Shown here in pieces: positions 17,043 through 27,200 of a stretch of 64,000 nt of DNA. Below the pieces are notes generated by a model that had not been told where the DNA came from, did not search any database, and saw nothing but the letters and a program-made list of their open reading frames with translations. Each line of letters starts with the position of its first letter. The stretch's first letter is position 1. The DNA lies in the NCBI GenBank assembly GCA_018242625.1, contig JAFEBO010000012.1, positions 427,343-491,342 of the forward strand, read 5' to 3'. A program made the translations under genes and the position numbers. This stretch comes from Planctomycetota bacterium. GTDB taxonomy: Bacteria; Planctomycetota; Phycisphaerae; Phycisphaerales; UBA1924.

Positions 17043-18335
17043 TCAGCCAGCGCTTCCAACCAGCGCCGCATTCGTCGGGAACCGCTGCAAAGCCGCGAGC
17101 AACTGCTCGACCTGTTGAGGCGGGGGCATCGACAGCAGACGGCGACGCAGGGCCGTCATGGTCTTCATCTCGTGCTCGCCCATCAAGAGGTGCTCTTTGC
17201 GGGTGCCGCTGGCGGCGAGGTTGATCGCGGGGAAGAGGCGGCGTTCGGCGATCTTGCGATCGAGGATGAGTTCCATGTTACCCGAGCCCTTGAACTCTTC
17301 GAAGATGATCTGATCTGCCGCGCTGCCGGTATCGACCAGGCACGAGGCGATCATGGTCAGGCTTCCGGCTTCTTCGGTGTTGCGCGAGGCGCCGAAGATC
17401 TGGCGGGGGACCTCGAGGGCCTTGCTGTCGAGGCCGCCGGTCATGGTGCGCCCGCTGCTGGCGTGGTGGCGCGAGTTGTTGAAGGCGCGACCCAGACGGG
17501 TCAGCGAGTCCAGCACGACAACCACGTGCCTGCCGCACTCGACCAGAGTCTTGCAGTACTGCTGCGTGGCCAGGGCCACCTGGATGTGCTTCTCGACCGG
17601 GTGGTCGTTGCTGCTCGCGACGACTCGCACACGGGGCGAGACCTGTATTGGAGCCGGCGGCGGCGCCGAGGCCTGCGGCACATCGTCGACCGGACGGGCA
17701 TCGCCGGGGGGCGCCGCAAGCTGCTGCGCAACATCCGGGGGCAATTCCTTGAGAAGCTCGGCCGCGGCTTGATTCGCACGGGCGACCACCTCGTTCTGCA
17801 CAGTGAGAAACTGAGAGAACGTCCGCCGGAAATCGGTGACTTCTTCGGGGCGTTCATCGACGAGGAGGACGACGACTTCGACGTCGGGATGGTTCCGCAG
17901 GATTGCGGTGGCGATGTCCTTGAGCAGGGTTGTCTTGCCGGCCTTGGGGGGCGAGACGATGAGGCCGCGCTGTCCTCGCCCGATGGGGCAGAACAGGTCG
18001 ATCAGCCGGCAGCTCGCCGGGCAGCCGGGATACTCAAGAGTGAGTCGCGGTGCCGGATCGATCGAAGTCAGTTCTTCGAAGGGCTTGATGCGCTGCAGGC
18101 CGGGCGGGAGTTCCAATCCCGGGAAGGTGACCGGCCCGGGGCGCATGAGCATCGCTCCGCCGCCCCCCCAGCCGCCGCCCTGGGGCTCAAAGCGACCATG
18201 GCCTCCCTGCGGATGCCCGCCTCTTCCACGACCTCGCCGTCCTCGACGATTACCCAAGATTCGTTCCCTCGGCGCGGTGCGAATGACCGCGTCGCTTTCG
18301 CAGATCGTCCCGCCGTGCGGCGCTTGCGTAAGCAC
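17043..18335 (-). CDS. rho: Rho-type termination factor with degenerate N-terminus and core insert
   Basis: A 430-residue RecA-type helicase. The ATPase core is clearly Rho: PPKAGKTTLL Walker A (129-138), VLLVDERPEEVTDF (157-169), VVVVLDSLTRLGRAFN Walker B, and FKGSGNMELILDRKIAERR for RNA-translocating loops. Two things are odd. Residues 1-78 are Arg/Gly-rich and no cold-shock-type primary RNA-binding domain is recognisable; an in-frame stop at 18357 rules out a longer form. Also, about 60 extra residues (roughly 174-236, Ala/Pro-rich) sit between VTDFRR and VVASSNDHP. The start is GTG at 18335; MLMRPGPVTF is an alternative. A standard rho may exist elsewhere. Confidence 0.88.
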   Translation of the reverse strand: MLTQAPHGGTICESDAVIRTAPRERILGNRRGRRGRGRGGHPQGGHGRFEPQGGGWGGGGAMLMRPGPVTFPGLELPPGLQRIKPFEELTSIDPAPRLTLEYPGCPASCRLIDLFCPIGRGQRGLIVSPPKAGKTTLLKDIATAILRNHPDVEVVVLLVDERPEEVTDFRRTFSQFLTVQNEVVARANQAAAELLKELPPDVAQQLAAPPGDARPVDDVPQASAPPPAPIQVSPRVRVVASSNDHPVEKHIQVALATQQYCKTLVECGRHVVVVLDSLTRLGRAFNNSRHHASSGRTMTGGLDSKALEVPRQIFGASRNTEEAGSLTMIASCLVDTGSAADQIIFEEFKGSGNMELILDRKIAERRLFPAINLAASGTRKEHLLMGEHEMKTMTALRRRLLSMPPPQQVEQLLAALQRFPTNAALVGSAG

Positions 18336-18456
18336 CGTAACGACCGCTGCAATTGCTCATTCGAGTGTGCCGGAGGCCAGACGAATCGGCCAGAATCCGG
18401 CGATCGACAAAGGAGAGTAGCACCCTCCCTCGGGCAAGGCCGTTACACTCCCGGCG

Positions 18457-18837
18457 GTGAATCTCATCGAAGCCAGGGCGAGGCTGGAGAAGCTGCGGAA
18501 GTACCGGCAGCGGGCGACGCCGGACCTGTCGATTGCCCGTCAGGTCGGGGGCGTTGCGCAGACCCTCAAGCGAGAAGATCGGGCGCTGGCCCGGCTGGTG
18601 CAGGCGTGGGATGTTGCTGTACCGACGGAGCTTGCCGAGGCCTGCCGCCCTCGCTCGGTGCGGGCGGGAATCGTTGAAGTCGCATGCAGTTCTTCCGCGG
18701 CGGGTTACGCCCTCACCCGGTGGCTTGCCGAGGGCGGGCGGGCCGCTCTTGCAAGCGCGGGAGCAACCGTGCTGGGAGTTCACCTGTGCGGCCCGCAGGC
18801 GGGGACCAAGGGCCGGCAGTCGCGTCGCTCTCAGTAG
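18457..18837 (+). CDS. DUF721/DciA-like protein
   Basis: A 126-residue protein with a GTG start. The segment ALARLVQAWDVAVPTELAEA, then RPRSVRAGIVEVACSSSAAGYAL, has the W....V...L..H..P..L..G.L.V.V.S pattern of DUF721. DciA, a member of this family, loads the replicative helicase in bacteria that lack DnaC. A helical leader (LIEARARLEKLRKYRQRA) precedes the domain and a basic tail follows. It is divergent from rho and 189 bp upstream of spoVR. The helicase-loading role is inferred from the family; the match is moderate. Confidence 0.72.
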   Translation: MNLIEARARLEKLRKYRQRATPDLSIARQVGGVAQTLKREDRALARLVQAWDVAVPTELAEACRPRSVRAGIVEVACSSSAAGYALTRWLAEGGRAALASAGATVLGVHLCGPQAGTKGRQSRRSQ

Positions 18838-19026
18838 CCCGCCGGGGCCGAATGGTCGCCTGGACGGCCTCCCACACCCCCCACCTCCGGCCGCTCAGCC
18901 CGGCTATCGCAATTCCGGCCGCTGGATCGCGGCAATGGTGTTGGACGGCGGCCAAACTTTCCGCTTGCCGGACCCGTCCGCCGACTTGGGCGTATCTCTT
19001 GATGCTCTCTCGCCGATAACTTTGTT

Positions 19027-20556
19027 ATGCCCGGCACGCCGCACACCGACCTTTCGGCCGAACTGCTCGCCCACAAGAAGGCCATCGAGGCCAAGGCACG
19101 CGAGTACGGGCTCACGTTCCCGGAAGTGATCTTCGAGGTGCTGCCGTTCGACACCATGAACCAGATCGCCAGCTACGGCGGTTTTCCGACGCGTTATCCG
19201 CACTGGCGCTGGGGCATGGAATACGAGAAGCTGTCGAAGCGCGATGCGTACGGCCTTGGCCGCATTTATGAGATGGTGATCAACAACGACCCCTGCTACG
19301 CCTATTTGCAGGAATCGAACAGCGTTACGGATCAGAAACTGGTTATGGCGCACGTCTACGGCCATGCCGACTTCTTCAAGAACAACTTCTGGTTCAGCAA
19401 GACCAACCGCAAGATGATGGACGAGATGGCGAACCATGCCACGCGTGTGCGGCGGCACGCCGACGTTCACGGACAGGACGAGGTGGAGCGTTTTCTCGAC
19501 GCGTGTCTTTCCATCGAGCACCTTATCGATCCGCATTCCATGTTCGTGCAGCGCGGCTCGTCCGAGGCTCAGGAGCGCACCGCGTACCAGCCGCGGAAGC
19601 TGCCGGCCAAGGACTACATGGACCCCTTCATCAATCCGCAGGGCACGCTCGACAGGGAACGTCGCGAATTTGAAGAAAGCCAGAAGGCTTCCCGGGCGCG
19701 CGTTCCCGCCGAGCCCATGCGGGACATCCTGCTTTTCCTGCTGCGGCATGCTCCGCTGGACGAATGGCAGCAGGACATTCTCTCGATCGTGCGTGACGAG
19801 GCGTATTACTTTGCGCCGCAGGCGATGACCAAGGTCATGAACGAAGGCTGGGCCACTTACTGGCACAGCAAGCTCATGACTTCGCACTTTCTTGAGGCGA
19901 AAGAGATCATCCATTACGCGGATCAGCACTCGGGCGTTGTGCACATGCCGCCGGGCGGGTTCAATCCGTACAAGATCGGCGTGGAACTGTTCAAGGACAT
20001 CGAGCGCCGCTGGGACAAGGGCCAGCATGGCCCCGCGTGGGAGAGTCTTGAAGCGATCGGGGCGAAGCAGGCGTTCGACGACAAGTCGATGAAGGGGCGC
20101 GAGAAGATCTTCGAGGTGCGGCGGATCTACAACGACGTCAACTTCATCGAGGAGTTCCTGACCGAGGAATTCGTCGAGAAGCACAAGATGTATCAGCACA
20201 AGCGGGACCCGCAGACCGGGGAGATCAAGGTGGTCAGCCGTGATTTCCGGCGGGTGAAGCAGACGCTGCTGCATCACCTCAGCAACATGGGCCAGCCGTT
20301 CATCTACGTGGTGGATGCGAATTACCAGAACCGGGGTGAGCTCTACCTGGCGCACAAGTTCGCGGGCCTTGAAGTGGATGCGGCGAAGGCGCAGCAGGTG
20401 CTGCAGAATGTCCGGCTTCTCTGGGGGCGTCCTGTCCACCTCCAGTGCATGATCAACGAGGATCTGCACCTGTTGACCATGGAAGACCTGACGGGCAAGC
20501 CGCGGAAGGAACGCATCAACTCGGACACGCCCAAGCCCGCGCACGTTGTCGAATAG
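19027..20556 (+). CDS. SpoVR family protein
   Basis: A 509-residue cytoplasmic protein, close to the usual family length. The conserved blocks are clear: [57 protein letters not shown], and [11 protein letters not shown]. These contain HxxxHxD- and E-type residues suggestive of a metal site. SpoVR is needed for spore cortex formation in Bacillus, but homologues are widespread in non-sporulating bacteria, usually beside a PrkA-type kinase (yeaG) and a yeaH-type gene. Neither partner is adjacent here. A strong hairpin terminator follows at 20590. Confidence 0.93.
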   Translation: MPGTPHTDLSAELLAHKKAIEAKAREYGLTFPEVIFEVLPFDTMNQIASYGGFPTRYPHWRWGMEYEKLSKRDAYGLGRIYEMVINNDPCYAYLQESNSVTDQKLVMAHVYGHADFFKNNFWFSKTNRKMMDEMANHATRVRRHADVHGQDEVERFLDACLSIEHLIDPHSMFVQRGSSEAQERTAYQPRKLPAKDYMDPFINPQGTLDRERREFEESQKASRARVPAEPMRDILLFLLRHAPLDEWQQDILSIVRDEAYYFAPQAMTKVMNEGWATYWHSKLMTSHFLEAKEIIHYADQHSGVVHMPPGGFNPYKIGVELFKDIERRWDKGQHGPAWESLEAIGAKQAFDDKSMKGREKIFEVRRIYNDVNFIEEFLTEEFVEKHKMYQHKRDPQTGEIKVVSRDFRRVKQTLLHHLSNMGQPFIYVVDANYQNRGELYLAHKFAGLEVDAAKAQQVLQNVRLLWGRPVHLQCMINEDLHLLTMEDLTGKPRKERINSDTPKPAHVVE

Positions 20557-20589
20557 AACAGCACGCGGCGCTTGCGCATGCATTCATGA

Positions 20590-20619
20590 AACGGGCCCGG
20601 CGTGCAGGCCGGGCCCGTT
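20590..20619. terminator. 12-bp-stem hairpin after spoVR
   Basis: AACGGGCCCGGC, six-base loop, GCCGGGCCCGTT forms a perfect 12-bp stem 34 bp after the spoVR stop, with a short T-run after GCGTGCG on the plus strand. It can also serve the convergent lectin/dockerin gene. Confidence 0.8.
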
Positions 20620-20672
20620 GCGTGCGTTTTCAGACTGTCGAGCGGAACCTTGAACTCTGAAAGTGGGCCTTT

Positions 20673-23336
20673 TCAGGGGCAGAGCAGGTTGTTGTACGCG
20701 ACAACGAAGATCTGGAAGTCGAAGTCATCCACGACTCCGTCGCGGTTCAGATCCGCCGGGCATCCCGGCGTCATCGTCGGGTCTTCGCAGTCGAGCTTGT
20801 CGTAGCCGACGACGAACGTCTGGAAATCGGCGTCGTCCACGACGTCGTCCGCGTTGAAGTCGCCGAAGCACGGCGTGCGCAGCACGAGCATGTTGTTCGT
20901 ACCCATCTCGAAGTTCGACGTCTGTGCGACCAGATTCTGGGTGTTGCCGCCGACGGTTCGCCCGCCCTTCATCGAGGCCTGGGTCGGATTTGTGGCGACG
21001 GGCAGGAGCGTCATGTAGACCTGATTGGCGGGAATTGTGGCCATGTCGACCGGGGCGATCCCGCCGAACCGCGGATCGTTGGCCCAGCCGTACTGCTTCA
21101 GCCGCACGGGGGCAGCGGGCGGGGTGCCCGGAACTTCCGCGATGCCGCGATTGTCGGTGTAGTAGGCGTCGTCGCGTGTGTCGTTCCACTCGCCGGTCCA
21201 CCACATTTCTGCCGCGGGTTCATAGCCCTCCCAGTTGTTCGGCTCCCCCTCGGCCCAATGGCGATAGGACGCGGTGGAACCCGAGGTCCAGGCAAAGGCG
21301 TTGCCAACGCGATGCAGGCCGATCCAGAGCGCGGGCGCGTCGCCGAACATGTTGCTGAACACCCACTGGTCTTCCGCGGCGGTTTCCAGCGTGGCGAGAT
21401 GCCCGCCGAGCGCCACGGCGCTGGCTTCGGCTTCCGTCCACGTCGATCCTTTCAGCCGGAAGTAATAGGAGCCTGTCGCCGGGTTGTAGGTCGGGCCCGC
21501 TTCCACCGCGTCCGAAGCGGCCGGCGCCTGGGGCACACCGACCATCATTCCCGGCTCCTTGAGTGCGCCGGTCGAAATGTTCAAGAACAAAAGCGCGTTC
21601 CACTTTGTCTTGTCGTACTTGACACCGGGAATGTCCTGATTGGTGAGCAGGACCACGGCCACTGCGCGCGTTCCCAGCGAGGGCGCGTTGATAAGGGATT
21701 TGGCCTGGAGTCCGGGCACGATCCCTCCGATCGCCGCGCCTCCCTGCAGACCGGCGATATACGGGATGACCGGGGCGCCGGCCACGTAGGGAGTCGCGCT
21801 TTGCGCGATGTACGCGGCGTTGTTGGGACTTTGTACCGTCGCATACCCGTATGTGAGGCTGGCGGCGGCGCCCACATGGCTGTACGAAGTCACGACGCGC
21901 CCGGATGACGCTTCTTCCGGAGTTACTCCACCGCGCACGTTGAATGTCATCGTGCCGAGGTTCAGTTCGGTCGCGGCAAGAACGATTGTTCCGCCCGTGC
22001 CTGCTCCGCCGCGGGCCCCCTCTCCGCCTGGGCCACCCGAGCCGCCGTTTCCTCCGCTGCCGCCCCGCGCTCCGTTCGCACCGTTACCCGAGCCGGAGCT
22101 GCCCGACTTTCCGCTTTGTTCCCAGTATGCGGTGGGAAGGTCGTAGGGGCTGTAGCCCTTTTGTCCATTCGCGCCGTTGCCGGAAAAGACCGGGTAGTTT
22201 CCATCAAAGCCGCGTGCTGTCGCGGTGCTCGTCCCGCCGAACGTGATTTTTCCGAGAGCCGAAAGCTCGATCGCGCCGCCGCCATACCCGCCCGTTCCCC
22301 CGTCACCACCAAAGCCTCCTTGACCACCCTCGCCTCCGTTTCCACCTTTTCCTCCTGCACCGCCGTCGCCACCGGCAACGCAAGAAGTCGCGCCGCCTCC
22401 GCCACCGCAACCTCCGTATTGGCCGCCCGATCCACTCCCACCTCCGCCACCTCCGCCGCCCCCTCCCGAACCACCACCACCGTTCCCGCCGACGAGCGAG
22501 AGTTTGTAAGGGTCGGGTGTGAAGCTGGAAAACCAGAAGGCGGCGCCGCCTTGATTTCCGTTTCCACCGGTGCTTCCTGTGCCGCCGGTTTTGCCGTCGG
22601 GCCCGACAGTGCCGGGGTTGCCGTTCGAGCCTGATGAGTAGCCACCGGCGCCTCCCGCACCGCAGCCCCCGTTCAATTGAACGGGTGGCTGCGCGCCGCC
22701 CGAACCGCCGCTACCGCCTAAGCCTCCTGCGCCGGGTACTCCGACCTTGGACAGCAACGACGGAAAGTTGTTGACGCCGAAATTACCGGAGCCGCCGCCG
22801 AGTCCGTTGGCACCTTTGGAACCGGCGATACCGTTCTCGGCGCGGAGAGCGGAGTGGATACCACCCTTACCATCACCGCCGTTTGAGATGATGCAGGCGA
22901 TTGGTAAACCGCCGGAGGCGAAGTAGGTGGCGGAGCCGCCCGCGATCGTCGGCGCGCCCGCACCGCCCCAGGACATCAGCGCACCGGATCCGGAAAAGCC
23001 GCCCGATCCGCCGCCGGTGACTTTGGCGTTCAGGTCGATGCCGCCGGGAAAGGAAGCGTCGTTGCCGACGACGATGCGGATGGCACGGTCGCGGGCGTCC
23101 ATCGGATCGACGATCAGACGCTCATTCGCTCCCATGATGAGATCGCCCTTGAGCCAGAATTCGGCGACGTGCTCGGTGGCGTTGTAACGAGCGGTGAAGG
23201 GGATGCCGCGGAAGGTTGTGGAGCTTCCGTTGATGGTGAGATTGTTCGGATCGATGGTCATGAGGACATCGACGGCGAGCGCGGGGCTTGCGAGACCGGC
23301 GCAGAGGGCGAGAGCAACGGGCGACACGATCTTCAT
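20673..23336 (-). CDS. Secreted Gly-rich protein with C-type lectin domain and dockerin
   Basis: An 887-residue exported protein. The signal peptide is MKIVSPVALALCAGLASPALA. Residues about 125-440 are dominated by GGxGGxG repeats, a flexible silk-like region. Residues about 622-736 form a C-type lectin-like domain: ATLETAAEDQWVFSNMF, WIGLHR, an EPN sugar-specificity motif (EGEPNNWEG) and a WND motif (GEWNDTRDD). EPN plus WND usually indicates calcium-dependent binding of mannose-type sugars. The last 69 residues are the paired dockerin-like module (DFNADDVVDDADF and DLNRDGVVDDFDF) ending LLCP. It probably displays a sugar-binding head at the cell surface or in the periplasm; ligand unknown. 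Confidence 0.87.
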   Translation of the reverse strand: MKIVSPVALALCAGLASPALAVDVLMTIDPNNLTINGSSTTFRGIPFTARYNATEHVAEFWLKGDLIMGANERLIVDPMDARDRAIRIVVGNDASFPGGIDLNAKVTGGGSGGFSGSGALMSWGGAGAPTIAGGSATYFASGGLPIACIISNGGDGKGGIHSALRAENGIAGSKGANGLGGGSGNFGVNNFPSLLSKVGVPGAGGLGGSGGSGGAQPPVQLNGGCGAGGAGGYSSGSNGNPGTVGPDGKTGGTGSTGGNGNQGGAAFWFSSFTPDPYKLSLVGGNGGGGSGGGGGGGGGGSGSGGQYGGCGGGGGATSCVAGGDGGAGGKGGNGGEGGQGGFGGDGGTGGYGGGAIELSALGKITFGGTSTATARGFDGNYPVFSGNGANGQKGYSPYDLPTAYWEQSGKSGSSGSGNGANGARGGSGGNGGSGGPGGEGARGGAGTGGTIVLAATELNLGTMTFNVRGGVTPEEASSGRVVTSYSHVGAAASLTYGYATVQSPNNAAYIAQSATPYVAGAPVIPYIAGLQGGAAIGGIVPGLQAKSLINAPSLGTRAVAVVLLTNQDIPGVKYDKTKWNALLFLNISTGALKEPGMMVGVPQAPAASDAVEAGPTYNPATGSYYFRLKGSTWTEAEASAVALGGHLATLETAAEDQWVFSNMFGDAPALWIGLHRVGNAFAWTSGSTASYRHWAEGEPNNWEGYEPAAEMWWTGEWNDTRDDAYYTDNRGIAEVPGTPPAAPVRLKQYGWANDPRFGGIAPVDMATIPANQVYMTLLPVATNPTQASMKGGRTVGGNTQNLVAQTSNFEMGTNNMLVLRTPCFGDFNADDVVDDADFQTFVVGYDKLDCEDPTMTPGCPADLNRDGVVDDFDFQIFVVAYNNLLCP

Positions 23337-23548
23337 TTCTCACATCTCCGGAAAGGAAGCCTGAGTGGACTGCCGCTCATAGCCCGGGGCGAGCGCGGCG
23401 GGAGCTTGCCGCTCCCTGCCCGCGAAAACGGGAGTGGCACCGGCTGCGCTCCGGAAAAAAGAAAGAAATGAAGAAATAAGCAAGGAGCGCCCTCGCCAGA
23501 AAACGTGTTTAGGGTCGAAGGGGAGGTGGATCTCCGGAAAAACGGGCT

Positions 23549-23576
23549 TTGGTTTTCTGCTGCGCGCTGGTATTCT
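23549..23576 (+). promoter_or_regulatory. Putative promoter of the sigma/kinase operon
   Basis: TTGGTT, 16 bp, TATTCT lies 17 bp before the sigma gene's start codon; the -10 hexamer is identical to that proposed for the HTH gene at 10720. The ribosome-binding sequence AAAGGAGA directly follows. The -35 hexamer is a fair but not strong match. Confidence 0.4.
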
Positions 23577-23592
23577 GAAAGGAGACTCGGAA

Positions 23593-24210
23593 ATGGCCGG
23601 AGCGCTGTCTGTGGGAACGATCTTGAGCAATGCCGCGGCGGGGGATGAAGGGTCCGTGCAGGACCTGTTGCCGATGGTGTATGCGGAACTGCGGGCGCGG
23701 GCGGGGAGTTACCTCGAGGGTCGCGGCCCGCACACGTTGCAGCCGACGGCGCTTGTGCACGAGGCGTTTCTGAAGATGATGAGCTCGGACCGGGAGTGGA
23801 CGGGTCGGGATCACTTCATGGCGGTTGCGGCGACGGCGATGCGGCAGGTGCTGGTGGATCACGCGCGGAGCAAGAACGCGGAGAAACGCGGCGGCGGGAT
23901 GGTTCGCAACGGCGTCCAGATCGATTCTGCCAGCGACCTGGGGATCGAGTCGCTGGAGATCGTGGATGTGGATGATCTTCTGAGGGCGCTGGCGCAGGCG
24001 GATGCCCGGGCGGCGAAGATCGCGGAGATGCGGCTGTTTGGCGGGATGGAGCACGAGCAGATTGCGCGGGTGCTGGGGCTTTCGAGGTCGGTGGTGGTGA
24101 ACGACTGGCAGTTTGCGCGGGCGTGGCTGGCGGCGAAGATGAAGGGCGGCGAGGCGCGAAGGCCTTCGGTGGAGATTCCCCGGGAGGGGTCGGGAGTCTC
24201 GCGTGTCTGA
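23593..24210 (+). CDS. ECF RNA polymerase sigma factor, TIGR02999-type
   Basis: A 205-residue sigma factor. ATG at 23593 follows AAAGGAGACTCGGAA. Region 2 includes [20 protein letters not shown] and [13 protein letters not shown]; region 4 has [18 protein letters not shown] and the recognition helix [17 protein letters not shown]. The PTALVHEA...[19 protein letters not shown] pattern is the group (TIGR02999, often called ECF sigma/SigX6) known from planctomycetes and acidobacteria, where the sigma gene often neighbours Ser/Thr kinases and lacks a classical anti-sigma factor. It overlaps the kinase gene by eight bases, so the pair is translationally coupled. The kinase may act as regulator. 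Confidence 0.9.
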   Translation: MAGALSVGTILSNAAAGDEGSVQDLLPMVYAELRARAGSYLEGRGPHTLQPTALVHEAFLKMMSSDREWTGRDHFMAVAATAMRQVLVDHARSKNAEKRGGGMVRNGVQIDSASDLGIESLEIVDVDDLLRALAQADARAAKIAEMRLFGGMEHEQIARVLGLSRSVVVNDWQFARAWLAAKMKGGEARRPSVEIPREGSGVSRV

Positions 24211-27200
24211 ACGCGGGTCCTTTGTGCCGCGCGAGGGAAACGAGGTCTCGCTGCTGGTGCGCGCGAAGGCGGTTTTTCTTTCGGCGCGGGGGCTGGGGCT
24301 GGTGGAGCGGCAGGAGGCGGTGGACGCGGCCTGCGGCGAGGATGCGGCGCTCAAGGAAATGGTGTGGACGCTGCTGAGGGGCGATGACGAGCCGCTGGCG
24401 ATCGAAGCGCTGGCGGACGACATTCGCGCGGCGAGCAACCAGAACACGAGCGACGGGAGCCGGATCGGGCATTACCGACTTCTGGAACGTATCGGCGAGG
24501 GCGGGTTTGGCGTGGTGTATGCCGCGGAGCAGGAGAGGCCGGTTCGGCGGCGGGTGGCGCTCAAGATCATCAAGCTGGGGATGGACACGAAGCAGGTGGT
24601 GGCGCGGTTCGAGGCGGAGCGGCAGGCGCTGGCGCTGATGGATCATCCGAGCATTGCGCGGGTGTACGACGGGGGCGTGACGCCGACGGGGCGGCCGTAC
24701 TTCGTGATGGAGCTTGTGAAGGGTTTGCCGATCACGGAGTACTGCGAGCGGGAGAACGTGGGGATCGAGGAGAGGCTGAGGCTGGTGGTACGGGTGTGCA
24801 GCGCGCTGCGGCACGCGCACCAGAAGGGCGTGATCCATCGCGACATCAAGCCGAGCAACGTGCTGATCGTGAGGGAAGACGGGAAGCCGGAGCCGAAGAT
24901 CATCGACTTCGGCGTGGCGAAAGCGGTGAGCGGGAAGCTGACAGACCGGACGCTGTATACGGAAGTGCGGCAGATCATCGGGACGCCGGAGTACATGAGC
25001 CCGGAGCAGGCGGACCCGACGGTGCAGGATGTTGATACGCGCGCGGATGTGTACGGCGTCGGCGTGCTGCTGTATGAGCTCTTGACGGGGACGACGCCGT
25101 TCGAGTCGGTGCGGCTGCGGACTGCGGCGTATGGAGAGATGCAGCGGATCATCCGGGAGGAAGATCCGCCGGCGCCGAGCACGCGGGTGAAAACGGCGAG
25201 CGGGGGCGGACGTTTCGTGCGGCCGGGCGCGGAATCGCGTTCCACTTTGGGTTCGACGCTGCGGGGCGAACTCGACTGGATCGTGATGAAGGCGATCGAG
25301 AAGGATCGCACACGGCGGTACGCGAGCGTGGCGGAATTGGCGGCGGATATCGAGCGGTTTCTCGAGGGCGAAGCGATCCTGGCGGCGCCGCCGAGCCGGA
25401 TGTACCTGACGCGGAAGTTCGTGCGGCGGCATCGGGCGGCGGTCGGCGCTTCGGCGGTGCTGCTGGCGGCGCTGGTGATCGCGCTGGTCGGGACGATTGT
25501 GGGCTTGGCGCGATCGAATGCGCAGAGACAGATCGCAGAAGAAGAAAGAGCGAAGGCGAACCTCTCGGCGACGAAGGCGCGCGCCGCGGAAGCGCTCGCG
25601 AGCAGGCGGGCGTATTCGGCGAGCATGATGTCGGCGTCGGCGGCGGTCGAGGGGATGCAGATGGCGACGGCGTCGGGCTTGCTGGATTCCATTCCTGCCG
25701 CGGAGCGGGGATGGGAGTGGCGGGTGCTGGATGCGATGCGGGATACATCGGTGCGCACGATCAAGACGCCGATCGAGTACTCGACGGACAAAGAGAACTT
25801 CCGGCTCGGGCTGCTGCTTCACCCGGATGGGAAGTCGTTTTTCACCTTTGATGAGCTTGCGGCGGTATGCGCCCGTCAATTTGATCTTGCCGCGGGAAGG
25901 CTGATACGGGAGTTTGAGGCGCCGCGGACCGGCGCACGGCTGCAGTGGACCCGCGTGACGCTCGCGCCGGGAGGCGAGAATCTCTTCGCACTGACGCGCC
26001 CGATGCCCACCGCAGCGCATGAGCCGATCAGGATCCGGCGCTGGGCGCCGGACGGAACATCTACCGAAGATTCACTCGTCCCCGATATCGACGCTGCGGT
26101 GCCGGATGCGGTGCTTTCGCTCGACGGGAGCGCGCTGTATTTTTCGACCGGACCCGAGATCGCGCGGATGGACCTGCGGACACGGGCGATCACGGCCCGC
26201 GCGGCGCCGGGCGTGCTGGTCACGCCGATCGCAAGTCCGAGTGCCGATTTCTTTGCAACAGGCGAGACTGGCGGCGGCTGGTTCGGGCTTCGAGACGCGC
26301 ATTCACTTGAATTGCGGGTTCTTGCAACAGGTCACGGCTCGGTGATGGACGTGGCGTTTTCGCCGGACGGAGAGGCGATTGCGTCGGCGGCGGATGATGA
26401 TGCGGCGAGGATTTGGGAGGTGGGAAATAGCCGAATGGCCAGCGGGTCAAAGGGCCAAATTTCCAAAGGGCCAAAGGGCCAAATAGGAGGGGAAGGGGCG
26501 GAGGGGCAGAGAGGCAGAGGGGCAAAGGGAGAGGAGGAGGCAAAGAAAGAAGTCGCGGAACGGGAGAGCGTTCCGTATAAGGTGCTGGCGCATCCGGGGC
26601 GAGTTGGGGGGGTGGTGTTTTCGCATGATTCGAAATTGGTCGCGACGGTGTGCGTGGACAGCAGGGTGCGGATATGGGAGCGGGAGACCGGCAGGCTGCG
26701 GTCGGTTTTTGCGGGTGCGGGACTTGTCAACAAGCCGCTGATGTTCACGGCCGATGATTCGATGATCGCGGCGCTGCAGAAGGATGGAACAGTTTGTTTC
26801 TGGGATCTCCGGGCGGAGGATGCGCGGGTGCTGCGCGGCCACGCCAACATTGTCTCGGGGGCGAGATTCATCAAGCGCGGTGCGGGCGCTGCGGCCATGA
26901 TCGTCTCGGGCGGATGGGACCAGAACTACGGGTCTCCGGGCATCGTGCGGGTGTGGGACGCGGCGACGGGAGAGGCGGTCGGGGTTTTTGATGGAAAGCC
27001 GGGGGATATCTGCCGCGCTCTCGCGGTGAGCCGTGACGGGAGGCGGGCTGCGTTCGGAATGGCGGAAGTAGGCACCAGAGCTATTCCGGAAGGCCGGGTG
27101 ATGATGGTTGACCTTTTGCTGGGCCGGGTGATCTGGGAGCAGCGGTTCCAGACGCCCCCGTCATTCTGCTGCTTTGGCGCGGACGATCGGACCCTTCTGG

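Noticed and set aside
14556..18677. A 4.1-kb open frame on the plus strand
   Set aside because: It lies opposite feoA, feoB and rho, all recognised by motifs. The low stop-codon density of high-GC DNA explains it.
20900..23000. Gly codon repeats mistaken for a CRISPR or minisatellite array
   Set aside because: The repeats are irregular at DNA level and stay in frame as Gly-rich coding sequence with no conserved spacer-repeat unit.
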